From Diploscapter coronatus (lineage: Eukaryota; Nematoda; Chromadorea; Rhabditida; Rhabditidae): a stretch of 64,000 nt of DNA. Where the stretch lies: contig OZ038423.1 of assembly GCA_964036155.1 (NCBI GenBank), forward strand, positions 75,903,249 through 75,967,248, given 5' to 3'. The notes below the pieces were generated by a model. It saw only the letters and a list, made by a program, of their open reading frames with translations. It did no database searches and had not been told where the DNA came from. A program made the translations under genes and the position numbers. Shown here piece by piece: positions 13,001 to 22,801 of the stretch. How positions within the stretch are numbered: position 1 is the stretch's first letter; each line of letters opens with the position of its first letter.

Positions 13001-14458
13001 CTAAAACTATAGACACATTAGGGCGAATGCAGATAAATCATCGTTCATTATAATAACAAGTTCCTCTAAATTTTCTATAAGTTTGGATTGTACGCGCTCT
13101 ATGTAAACATTACAAAGCGAATTTTTCATTTTTCAATCCGTCCTCTGTTACAATATCTGCGTTTCTAAATTCCTGACCTTCCTTTCACTGTCATCGTAGT
13201 TGGAGGATGTGAGAAGCGTGCCGAAGATAAGTTCAGGCACGTACATCTGTTCGGTCTTGTGCATCGCCACTGGAATTCCCTTGCCGTTGTTGTAGATCGT
13301 GATCTTGTTGTCCTTTCTGCAACAATTGATTGAATGTCATTCCTCCAATCACTTCAAGTACCTGTTGATGTCGACCTTGATAACGTTCATCTTGGGATCT
13401 CTCTGCTTGTTGTCAGCCGCATTCACGAGGATCTCATCGAATATCTTGTAGAGTCCAGGCACGTAGACGATGTTCTTCTGCACAAGCTTCTCCTGCTCCT
13501 CGTCGTACACCCACATTTGCTGAAGACCAACCATAAATACGAGACAATCCTTTTTCAACAACGTTCTTTCTTTACGAACACATTTTCGCATTTGAGAAAT
13601 GACCATTTTTCTGCAGACAAGAAGAAGTCGAAGAAATAAGGTAATATTTACAGAAATCTACTGCCTGACTTCAAAATATTTCGACCATAAAAATAAGATG
13701 GCATGTCTTTAACACAAAATGTGCGCCAAAATATATTTTGCAAACTTGTTGCCTTGAAACATAGATGATCACTATCATAGGATGCTTCTGATGCATCTAG
13801 AACGTCTATCGGACTGATTATTGAATGCAAATCAAAAATGAACTTACAGTAGGTTCGGTAAACTCAACACTGCCAATGTAAGTGTCGGGTCTGAGGAGAA
13901 TGTGCTCGAGAGGCGACTTCCTCTGATACATTTCCTCGATCTTCTTCTTGCCGCCTCCCTTCTGCAGCTGATCCACATTCACAAACACGTTGTCCTCCTC
14001 GTCCAGAAGAGAAGCGTCCACTGAAACACACAACAGTATATCGACAGGCATGATACTCGTTGCAGAGATAGCGAGTTAAAAATGCCTTTTACTTGGGTAT
14101 GTATCATGATTGTAGTTGTCGAGAAAAGTCGACACTAAAGTAATCAGCTCAGAATGCTCAGGCTGGTTATTTTAATGTTAAACTCCGACAATTTTTATTT
14201 CCAAAACCTATATTTTAAACTTTGAATGTTTAAAATCCCTTGGATCGTGACTTAAAAAACAAATGCCGACTAACTGTTGACTTTGTTCTCTTTGTCAGCC
14301 TTTTCCTTCTTGGGCTTGGGAGCAGCCTGCTTCTTGACAGGAGTTCCTGCAGCCTTCTCCTTCTTCTTGGCTGGTTCTTTCTTCTTCTTCTTGGGCGAGT
14401 CATCGAACGAGAAGTCAGAGTCCGAGCCGGGGCCCGAATCGAAATCAAAATCGCTCAT
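4072..14458 (-). CDS. top-2: DNA topoisomerase II
   Basis: Type IIA topoisomerase, which passes one DNA duplex through a transient double-strand break using ATP; nuclear, needed for chromosome segregation. The start at 14458 begins an acidic/lysine-rich tail ([20 protein letters not shown]). The ATPase domain follows ([19 protein letters not shown] near 13.9 kb; [12 protein letters not shown] near 12.9 kb, complement). The TOPRIM domain shows [19 protein letters not shown] near 11.1 kb, [11 protein letters not shown], and [20 protein letters not shown] near 10.3 kb. The catalytic tyrosine lies in [11 protein letters not shown] near 9.17 kb, followed by [18 protein letters not shown]. The gate/coiled-coil region is at 6.6-8.6 kb. 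The C-terminal tail (4.07-6.6 kb) is a long Lys/Asp/Ser-rich stretch ending in VVLSDSD. About two dozen exons, some introns very short (8641-8683, 43 nt). A TTCAG acceptor 6 nt before the start suggests trans-splicing. All catalytic motifs are intact. Confidence 0.97.
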
Positions 14459-14589
14459 TTAGACCTGAAGAAGGGCATTTCATCGAATGCACATCGAAAG
14501 ACAACAATAATCGACAAAAAATAACCGCAGAAAAAATATCGAAAAGCAAAAGTATCGGCAAATTTGAACGAGTCGATGAAGGACATACA

Positions 14590-14657
14590 GCGCGGGAAAA
14601 GTAGACGCCCGCGCGAAAAGAGCAGAAGGCAGAGAAAGAGAGGGAAAATAGCGCGGG
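14590..14657 (-). promoter_or_regulatory. Cluster of E2F-like sites upstream of top-2
   Basis: Three GC-rich motifs stand out in AT-rich DNA 130-200 nt upstream of the top-2 start: GCGCGGGAAAA at 590-600 of the 14-kb block, GCGCGAAAA at 14611-14619, and GCGCGGG at 14651-14657. The first two match the E2F/DP consensus TTTSSCGC in reverse. E2F sites are known to drive S-phase genes, which suits a topoisomerase II gene. Binding is inferred from sequence only. Confidence 0.55.
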
Positions 14658-14699
14658 AGGAAAGACATACAGAGGTCGAGCGGCTAAAGTAGATTTAAA

Positions 14700-16455
14700 A
14701 AATAAAATACGCTTGTGATAGAGTAAATAATATGAATGCAAATTTAAAAAAAGAAGAATATAAACAAAGAAAATATAAATAGATCGATTGTTATTCATTT
14801 TTGAAATGTAAGTTTATTATTTCAGTCGTTTTTTCTTTATTTTGCATAGTGTTTGTTCGTGATATCAATGTTTTACAAAACTTATCTCTAATATCAAACT
14901 TCTGTCGATTTTCTCTAAAAAAGCCCAAACTTCGGCTTCAATTTTGAAAAAATGAAATATTGAGACTTAGCACCGATCTGTTGTGAGCATTCCACTCATC
15001 GGAATCTCTGTTCTGTATTTTCTGCATTTCAGCCAGGTTTAATCCGTTGTGTTTATTCGTTTAATTAATATTCCTTTGTGCGTAGTGGAACAACAAAGGT
15101 CACATGCAGAAATGCAGCAATGTGAAATTCAGAGAGCTGCAGCATGAGCGGACAGGAAAGGGAGGAGAGAAGAGAAGAGAAGTGGAAGGAGCGCGCAGCT
15201 GGAAGCTGGACCAGATAAGAGGAGGGAAGGGAGGCGGGCGGGCGGAGGGAGGAGAGGTTCGATACAGATGCTGCTGCATGCATTCGCCAGGCATAGACTA
15301 ATGCAGCAGCACTTATCGATGCATTCACTTATTTACGCAATTCTGAATCAAATTCATTGCCGATTATTTGTGTATCGCCATGATTTTCTTCGAGATTTTG
15401 TATTTTTATCAGACTTCTCAAAATTCGACCCGCAGAAAAAATAGTGCATCTTTTCAAGAGAGAAAGAAGACATGCTCTTTTTCTCTCTCAATATGACATA
15501 CTATTTTTCTGCGGGTTTTCGCAGGTCGAATTTTGAAAAGTCGGATTTTCATCCTCTAATCCTCTTCTAATAGCCCTAAAGCTTCGATATTTGAGCTGTT
15601 CATTTTGTATTTCACATTTCAGTCAACAAGAGTCATCGTCCAATCAATGCCCAGCCCTTTCAGTGCTTCCCCTGCCCTGTCTCTGCTCAGGTTGTTTGGC
15701 TGTTTGAGTTTGCGTGTTCGCCTCACTCGTCTCATTTATCTGCTATTCTTTCCAGCAAAATCTTCAATTTTTCGAATTTCGAAATGTAATTCGAGAACTT
15801 GTCTTCATTCATGGATTTGTGCATTTTGGCAGAACGTTTGCAGATTTTCATCATTGTTCTGCATTGGCAATCTCATTTTATTTGCGTCGTTCGATAAAAG
15901 TTTATCACGATTCGCCGGTTTTCATGATTTCAATCGATGTTTTGCCTGTTCTTCTTGTTCTTCAGTCTGTAATTCGGCCATAAACCCCCATCTTGCTTTG
16001 CATCATTAAACCTGCCTTGCTGCAGTTGCATTCATCTCTCTACAGTTTGTGTGTCCTGTCTTCTGCTCGCAACTTTTGCATCATCATTCGCCTCCTTCCT
16101 GTGCAGAACCTAACAAATAACCATCAGCTAGTCAGTCATCAGTAGCATTTTTCGATCTCTATCGGCTCTCGTTTCATACTCTTCTCCCCCTTCCCTCTTC
16201 CACTTCTCCTTCTTGCCTTTCGACTGCTTCTCTCCTCACATTTCTTTGGCAGTTGTCTTTGTGTTTTCCTTTTCCATGTGTCATTTCACTATTTCTCTTC
16301 ACGTTTTTCCTCCTTCCCCTGTTTTTCACTTTTTGTCCTGCCACCCCCCTCCCATTTTTGCATCATTCTTTCATTCTTGTGGTTTGTCGTTTTCGTTTTT
16401 ATTCGCATCTCGATGAATTTCACATGTTTGGATCTCGGTAAAAGATGTTTGTAGG
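14700..16455. other. Intergenic region between divergent top-2 and FAXC-like genes
   Basis: No convincing coding exon. A purine-rich block lies at about 15130-15260, a small inverted repeat at 15411-15542 (listed separately), and a pyrimidine-rich stretch at about 16150-16400. The region ends with a TTTGTAG acceptor directly before the start codon at 16456, so it may hold a 5' UTR exon and intron or a trans-splice outron. Confidence 0.5.
15411..15542. repeat. Small inverted repeat, AGACTTCTC-family
   Basis: GACTTCTCAAAATTCGACCC followed by GCAGAAAAAATAGT at the left is mirrored at the right by ACTATTTTTCTGCGGG and GTCGAATTTTGAAAAGTC. Arms are 34-43 nt around a centre that itself contains a CTCTTTTTCTCTCTC / GAGAGAAAGAAG mirrored stretch. 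Related partial copies occur at about 28389-28460 and 43914-44016. Confidence 0.65.
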
Positions 16456-18803
16456 ATGAGTGGAGTGATCGACAAGGCCTCCTCGTATGTGGAAGGACTA
16501 CCCACTTGGGGCAAGGCTGCGGTGGCTGGAGGAATGGCCCTCGCCGTCTATATTCCATACAAATGGTACACCAATTTGCCGAGGAAAACCCCTTGGAAGA
16601 GCGACTGGAAGCCTGGCATGGTCTATCTCTACCAGCTGCCTCGATTCAAATCCATCCCGAGTCTCTCGGCCGCCTGTCTCAAACTTGAAACTTTCCTTCG
16701 AATGACCTCGATCGATTACGAGGTTTGTGTTTATCGATATTTCCCACCAACTGCAAAATGAATTCCTAAACAAACATGATAGGCTCATGCTTTGTAGTTG
16801 AACAAATTTTACAAATTATTACGTTATTACTATATCACCAAATATCGCTTCGAAAATATAATGTAAATGTAAAGCAAAAAGTTGACATGAAATACTTTAA
16901 AATAGTAAATGAATTAGTCGTGGTTTAAATTCATTTGGAAAACCCCTGACATCATAACAGCGCAAATTTGTACTCGCAGATTTAAAGTTTTTTTCCTTAA
17001 TATTTCACAGACTAAGATTTTTCAACTTTTTTAGTAACGGTATTATATTATCAACTTCAAAGATTTTATAGATACTTTTCTGAGTTTTTTTTTCCGTGTT
17101 AATCAACAAGATCTCAATTTTTAATTTTTTTATCGAAAATAAATTCCTATGAACAAATTTAGATCGTCAATGCTCCCTGTATTCAATCGAAAGAAGGCAC
17201 CCTTCCATTCGTGGAATTGAACGGCAAGGAATATTACGATTCTGGCTTTGCGATCAGAGACCTGACCCAAGCATTGAACAAGGAGAATCTGGAGGAGCAT
17301 TTGAGTCAGGAGCAGAAGGCTGTCTCAAGGGCAATCGAATGCCTGGCTGAGAATTCGCTCAGGAACAGTCACAATGTCTACAGATTGGAGAATATCAACA
17401 AAGTACCGTAAAATCTAAAATAGAAGTCCATGCCTCAAAATGGCAGAACTATCCATTATCCACCTCCGATCATCTCCGAAAATGTTTTGTAATGTTCTTT
17501 AGCGTGAATTTAGCTTTGATTTGAAGTGATTACGATCATTAGATGAGGAATTGTGGCGGTTTGAAAATGAGATTTTTCAAAAATTTGAGGATCGAAGAGT
17601 AGAAGTCTATGGACTTCTGTTTTGGATTTTAGATATGCATAGGATAGCAGGTAAAGAGAATGAATCTTTTTCATTCAGTTAGCGAAGCTGATTGCTCCGA
17701 ATGCCTTTGGCCTGTTCACTCCAATCATTTCTCTGTTCTTCATGCAGAATTACAACCACCAAGCATGGCAATCTCTAAAATTCTCGTCGCTAGGAGTGCA
17801 TTCTCGAGAAGACAAAATTGCAATTGGTGTGGAAGATCTCAGGGCCATTAGCAACTATTTGGGTACCAAACACTATCTGACTGGATTCAAACCGACCAGA
17901 GTAAGTAGCCGAGAATCAGATGAAACGAATAGACGGAGAATATGTAGGTTGATGCGACGCTGTTCGGAGTACTTGCTCAAATCGTTTATGCTCCTTACGA
18001 AAGTGAACATCTGAATGCAATCAAGAACGACTTCCCTAATATCATGGAGTATGTGGAAAGGATCAAATCCAGGTTAGTAGTTTTCATTTTCCAAAGAATA
18101 TTTTTTTCTATTTCTGATCAAAACTTATCTTAAGCATATTAAATGAAAATTAACATAGAGAATATGCCCAGATTGAAATAAAATAGCTTTTTATTGATAA
18201 ACAAACTAACAAGGAAGCCTCTCGAACCGTTACTCGAAGTTCTTGATAATTTTTAGCGTATAACCTAATTCGGATACGTAGATTACAATCATCAACTTAA
18301 AAGTGCTAATGAGCTCATTAGCACTCTTTGAGCTGATATTGATATTCGTGATCTACGCATCCGAATTGGGCTATGTACCAAAATGAGCGAGAAATTCAAG
18401 TAACAGTTCGGGAGGCTCCCTTGTAAATTCATTATTTGCGTCAGGGGCGGATGAAAGTTGAAAACTTAGAAACAAGAAACGAACGTGATTTTTGACGATT
18501 ACAAAATTGACAAAAGTCTCATTTCAAAGTGTTATAGCGAAGTTGAAGACGAAAAATCTAGTCGAATTTTTATCTTGAAACCAAAATCTTGACTTCGAAT
18601 TTCACAACTGAAACCTACATTTTTCATGCAAAACGTTTAGGTATTGGCCCGATTGGGGTGTGGTTACGTCGAAGTTCGTGACTGACGGCAACTGGAAGAA
18701 GAAACCTCGAGCAGACCGTGGCAGTCCTCTGAGCACTTCCTCGCCCATGTCTCCTGCTAGCAGCATTTCGCCCTCTGTCAATGGATCACTCAACAAACAC
18801 TAA
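16456..18803 (+). CDS. FAXC/CDR-family metaxin-like, GST-fold membrane protein
   Basis: 338 aa from five exons (16456-16722, 17163-17402, 17679-17900, 17948-18072, 18641-18803), all in phase. A single hydrophobic segment sits near residues 17-35 (AAVAGGMALAVYIPY). A thioredoxin-like half follows with VYLYQLPRFKSIPSLSAACL, LETFLRMTSIDYE and GTLPFVELNGKEYYDSG. The C-terminal helical half has YLTGFKPTRVDATLFGVLAQ. This pattern belongs to the failed-axon-connections (FAXC) and C. elegans CDR (cadmium-responsive) group, which are relatives of metaxins and glutathione S-transferases. A Ser/Pro-rich tail ends the protein. The biochemical activity of the family is not well defined, so the name reflects fold and relatives only. 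Intron 4 carries a MITE-like repeat. The TTTGTAG acceptor abutting the start codon suggests a spliced leader or 5' UTR intron. Confidence 0.88.
18211..18424. repeat. MITE-like inverted repeat in FAXC-like intron
   Basis: About 214 nt that folds on itself almost end to end. AAGGAAGCCTCTCGAACCGT at the left mirrors GTTCGGGAGGCTCCCTT at the right. The centre is the perfect palindrome AGTGCTAATGAGCTCATTAG plus CACT. It lies in the last intron of the FAXC-like gene and contains no open frame of note. Confidence 0.75.
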
Positions 18804-19757
18804 ATTAGCAATTTGATTGGATATTCAGACCCTCAGAATGTACGTAGATCTTCAAGACTCAGCTCCTTACTAAACTCAATCTCAGCAATGGACCCAAACT
18901 TCATTTTATCTCAGTGCCGCATTTAATTTAGTCAAGACTAGTTATCTTCGTATCGATCCGATGTTTTCAGAAGCGAACAAAATTCGGGTATTTATCGCAT
19001 TGATAATAACATTAAACTCAGTTCAGTAATCGTAATGATATTACAAGCTATTGTTGTCATTTAGTCACGATTAGATGATCGCATAATAAATCAGTGATGA
19101 TGGGATAACAATATAAAGGTGTATTTTGCAATGATAATCATCAACAGACAACTCTTATGCAAATTAACAATGAAATCCGGAAGATGTTATAGTATGAAAT
19201 TGCGAGATTGAATATTGTCGAAGCGCTCTCCACTTGATGAAGGAGTTTCCAACCACAATTGATCTCGACGATGGAGTTTCACTAACACCTTTATGATATC
19301 ATCATGCCAGATGATGAAATTATCGCCAGCACTCGTTCAGAAATTCACCATTATTTAGGACACCTTAATTTCACTATATCATTTAGATCAAGATCTTCAA
19401 ATCATATTTTCGAAAAAGGCTTCCTAGGTTTCAAATGATTTGGCACTACTAATATAGTCTGAGGTATTCAAGAGCCTTAATAATTCATGATAATTGTTGT
19501 ACTAGATACGATCTCTAACTTAATGCCGAAATGTCAACATAGATTTTTCACGGTTTTCTGATAATTTCTTTAGGAAAAGTTGCGCGAAAATTTCAGAAGT
19601 AATAAAATTGGCTATAAAATGAGCCGCGAAAATTCAAATCGCCTCAAAATCATAATTATCTTCTTGAGATTAGAATTGTGATAACGCCTATTAGATCTCA
19701 TTTCAGAGCTTCGATCAAGTACGACAGAATTAAACTCGACTTACATTTCTCAAATAT
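18804..19757. other. AT-rich intergenic DNA
   Basis: Between the convergent FAXC-like gene (+) and the L40-like gene (-). No coding exon, RNA gene or clear repeat was recognised. Confidence 0.55.
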
Positions 19758-20010
19758 TTAGTTTTGCTTGCCGGATTTCATTTCCATCTCGTGTCGATCT
19801 CGCAGATCAGTAGAATGCCCGCAGGCCCTCTTGCGGCAATTCGTCGCTCGGATTGCGTTCTTGGCACCGCATTTTCTGCAGATCTGCAAAAATAAAATCT
19901 TATGAGAAGGTCATGAAAATATTTGACTCAACCTTCTTGTCGACTTTGTATTTCTCAGCGAGTTTTTGCAGAGTCGGGGGATAACCCTTTCCGCACCAGA
20001 CGTCCGACAT
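19758..20010 (-). CDS. Ribosomal protein L40-like zinc ribbon, without ubiquitin
   Basis: 67 aa from two exons (20010-19933 and 19883-19758; 50-nt intron). The protein reads like the L40 part of a ubiquitin-L40 fusion: TLQKLAEKYKVDKK, then the zinc ribbon ICRKCGAKNAIRATNCRKRA, then CGHSTDLR. All four zinc cysteines (CxxC, then two cysteines five apart) are present. In most eukaryotes L40 is made as a fusion behind ubiquitin and released by cleavage. Here the ATG lies directly before an unrelated 12-residue leader (SDVWCGKGYPPT), and no ubiquitin exon is found upstream before DPH5. The tail is also acidic/mixed (DLRDRHEMEMKSGKQN) where the usual L40 tail is strongly basic. It is probably a diverged paralogue of L40, not the main ribosomal copy, but function on the 60S subunit is possible. 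Confidence 0.8.
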
Positions 20011-20105
20011 AGTTCGTGTAGCTCTAAATAAAAATGTAAAAGAAAAAAACAATAAAATAATAAGAAGAAAAGGTTACTGTATCCATTTTCGAGTCCAAAT
20101 CCCAT

Positions 20106-20113
20106 CTTTTATA
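20106..20113 (-). promoter_or_regulatory. TATA-box-like element for the L40-like gene
   Basis: TATAAAAG on the minus strand about 95 nt upstream of the start codon. Between it and the ATG are a GTAACC donor near 20078 and a TTTATTTAG acceptor at 20024, consistent with a tiny non-coding first exon and a 5' UTR intron. If real, this gene has its own promoter and is not simply the last gene of a PIGM-DPH5 operon. Confidence 0.4.
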
Positions 20114-20395
20114 CCGTTTCCATGTGCGATGCAGTGTTGTGCAATCCTTTCCCATTCGAATTACTCAGTTTAGAAAGATCATGTTCAAAGAAGAAAGGGG
20201 AGAAAGGGAGGTGTGACCAATAGAAAGGAAAGGAGGCAAGCTATTGCGAAATATTGCCATGCAACCGCGCAGCAGATTTAATCGTAATTTTAGTTCAAAA
20301 TACATATTTTGTGGCGTCATAATTTATCTGAACCAGCAAAATAACAAAAAATGACTAAAGATCAACAATGATGTAACAACAATGAATGACTCATT

Positions 20396-22509
20396 CTATG
20401 AAGCGAGTTTGAAAGTCTCGAGCATTTGGACTTCGAGAGGGTGTGTCTGTCCGGGTATGATCAGGGAATGCAGAGGGTCGCCCATTCCGTCAAATTCAGC
20501 CAATTCCCGCAGAGAGCAGTAGACGATCTTCTGGTTGTCCCATCCGACTCGAGCCATGCCAACACACATCGTCTCACTCGAATATGCTTGAACATCAGAA
20601 ATTTTATTCCGTAATTTTTCTTCAAGTGGAATGTTCTAGATCTTAGGTTTCTATGATTTTAAAACAATTTTCACTATGGAAGTCTTCAATTGTGAGTACC
20701 AGCTCTTGAGATAAATTTATCTTCAGGTTTTCCAAGAGCCAAACGTTCCTGATCTTCAATTTTAAATAGTAGAAATAAACGAAATTTCTTTGCCTTTCGC
20801 ACTCTTCACCCATTTTTAAACTGCATCAGTTTTTGCATAAACTGGGTGGAGATTACAAGCGATTATGAATGGATAGTAAGTGAAGATCACAAGGAATCAA
20901 ATTTCTTTCATTTTTATGCATAACTTAGCTAGATTAATCAAAGTGATTCAACTCGAACGAGAATAAACAATTTTAGGGTAAATAAAAATTACCAGGCTTA
21001 ATTCCATTTTCCATCTTGCGTGCAGCAATAGTGAGCAATTGTCTAGCAGCCTCTTTGCAAGTCAGATATCTGGGTGGTTCGTAGATCGGGCGGCCTTTCA
21101 TCATATTCTCAACTGTCTGCTCTTTTGTCTTGATATCTGCAAATAGTTTTGTAAAATTCAAAATGTTGCCAACCATTTAAAAACCTATTGGATTAAGTCA
21201 TGGTTCGTTTCCAATTCATCTCAACTTTAACGGATACTCTCATTTAGACGTTAAATATGATTGATATAAAAAGTTGATCTTCATTCAGATTATCAATTCA
21301 TCTGAATCATGTCTGACTTTTATCAGAGAATTTTCGTACAAATGCTATGAAGTAATGAGAGTAATCTATGACCCAGCCCAATAATAAGAAGTTATTCTAG
21401 ACCAAAATACTTTTTTAAATGATAGAATAATAAGAATAAAATCCGATTTTTAATCCTTACCCAGCAAGCACAATGTATGCATTCCATTGTTGATGTTCTT
21501 CTCGATTTTCTCGTAATAGCTGTCAGGCTGCCATTCGTCTGTCCACATCACGATCGACACTGTCTCTCCGAAATTGTACAGCTGCAAATTATGATATCAC
21601 TCTGAAGCTATGAATGCATGATTTATTCGTACATATTGAATTTGCTTCCTCTAAACTAAAGAATGGACCAGAACATTTCTATATCAGTTCTGAGATCGTA
21701 ACTTTCAGAAATTTTGAGTGATTCTGATAACGATTCAAATGTTTCTTATGGATCGATTTCTTTCCACTCCCTCTTCAATTTATCTTCTTACTTGCAATCC
21801 ACAACAGCCGACAGCATTCATGATCGATGCGTTGTGAACGACTCGCACCTGAAATTTATCTGCATTAAATGTGTAATTCGAGCAACTTTAACCTCAATTC
21901 CACTCTGCTTGGCTCTCAAAACGAGGTCTGCATGAGTGGTCGCTCCGAACGGATCTCCAACCACGAGCAGAGCCACGTCTTCTTTGTCCGCTCCTTCCAG
22001 AATCGAATCTAAGAATCAAACAACACAATCGTCAAGTTTTTTACTTCCTGAAGGATTTTAGGAAAAAATCTAGAATTTTCACTTTCAATAAAATACATTG
22101 CTTCGTAAAATCATCTTAAAATTTCTAAAACCTACCAGAATTCTGTTCGACAGCGGTTCTGTCAGCCTCGATAACTTTTCTGCCATAAAATGCCTCGAGT
22201 TTCGATTTGTCGAGTCCATAGCAGAGAATGCTTGTATAGGCCTCCAAATGCACTCGAGCACATTGTCTGAAGATAAACCCTTTTCCATGGAAACTTTAAT
22301 TAGTGATAAATGAAAATTTAGCAAAATTAGATGGGAGTGTTGCAAAAGGGTCTATTCCAACCTTCTTTGACTATCTCACAAATGTGCTATTCCATAACAG
22401 TTGAAATTGATTCCTTTATTTTTAGAAAGACTCACTTGACAATTCTCAGTCCTTTGACTGTAATATCCTCGACATCTCCCAGCCCGAGTCCAATCAGATA
22501 GAACACCAT
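20396..22509 (-). CDS. dph-5: Diphthine methyl ester synthase
   Basis: DPH5 is the SAM-dependent methyltransferase of diphthamide synthesis; it methylates the modified histidine of elongation factor 2 in the cytosol. The N-terminus MVFYLIGLGLGDVEDITVKG carries the conserved GLGLGD SAM-binding loop. Later exons give YGRKVIEADR-type sequence near 22.2 kb, VALLVVGDPFGATTHADLVL near 21.95 kb, NASIMNAVGCCGLQ near 21.8 kb, and RPIYEPPRYLTCKEAARQLL near 21.1 kb. The last exon (20586-20396) reads ETMCVGMARVG and then GDPLHSLIIPGQTHPLEVQM, ending at TAG 20396-20398. Length and order match the family. A CTTTTCAG acceptor lies 14 nt before the ATG, and the upstream PIGM gene is 293 nt away, so it is probably the downstream gene of an operon. 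Intact. Confidence 0.95.
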
Positions 22510-22639
22510 CGCGAAACTATGCACTGAAAAGTATTCTCTTTCTTCATTCAACTATTTTACAAACACAATTGAAATATGTAGATTACGATCATTACGTCAT
22601 ATCATAGTCAAAGAAGAAATCATATTTTACACGATTTAT
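22510..22639 (-). promoter_or_regulatory. Operon-type intercistronic region, PIGM to DPH5
   Basis: On the minus strand, AATAAA (22639-22634) lies about 165 nt past the PIGM stop and about 110 nt before a CTTTTCAG acceptor (boundary 22524/22523), which is itself 14 nt before the DPH5 start. Poly(A) signal to trans-splice acceptor spacing of about 100 nt is typical of nematode operons. Co-transcription is inferred. Confidence 0.6.
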
Positions 22640-22801
22640 TAATTGCAAAACAGATACATACAGATATAAAAATACAATTATTTTGAGATCAAATTTTCGA
22701 ATACCGTATTCTAGGTCAAATAAGTGAAATGAGCACGATTCTTAAAACTATTCAAGCAGATCTAATGTCTGAAGTATCGAGGTGAACGAATAAACAATAA
22801 A

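Noticed and set aside
14240..14524. + strand frame opposite top-2 exon 1
   Set aside because: Antisense of the Lys-rich N-terminal tail; no independent gene signals.
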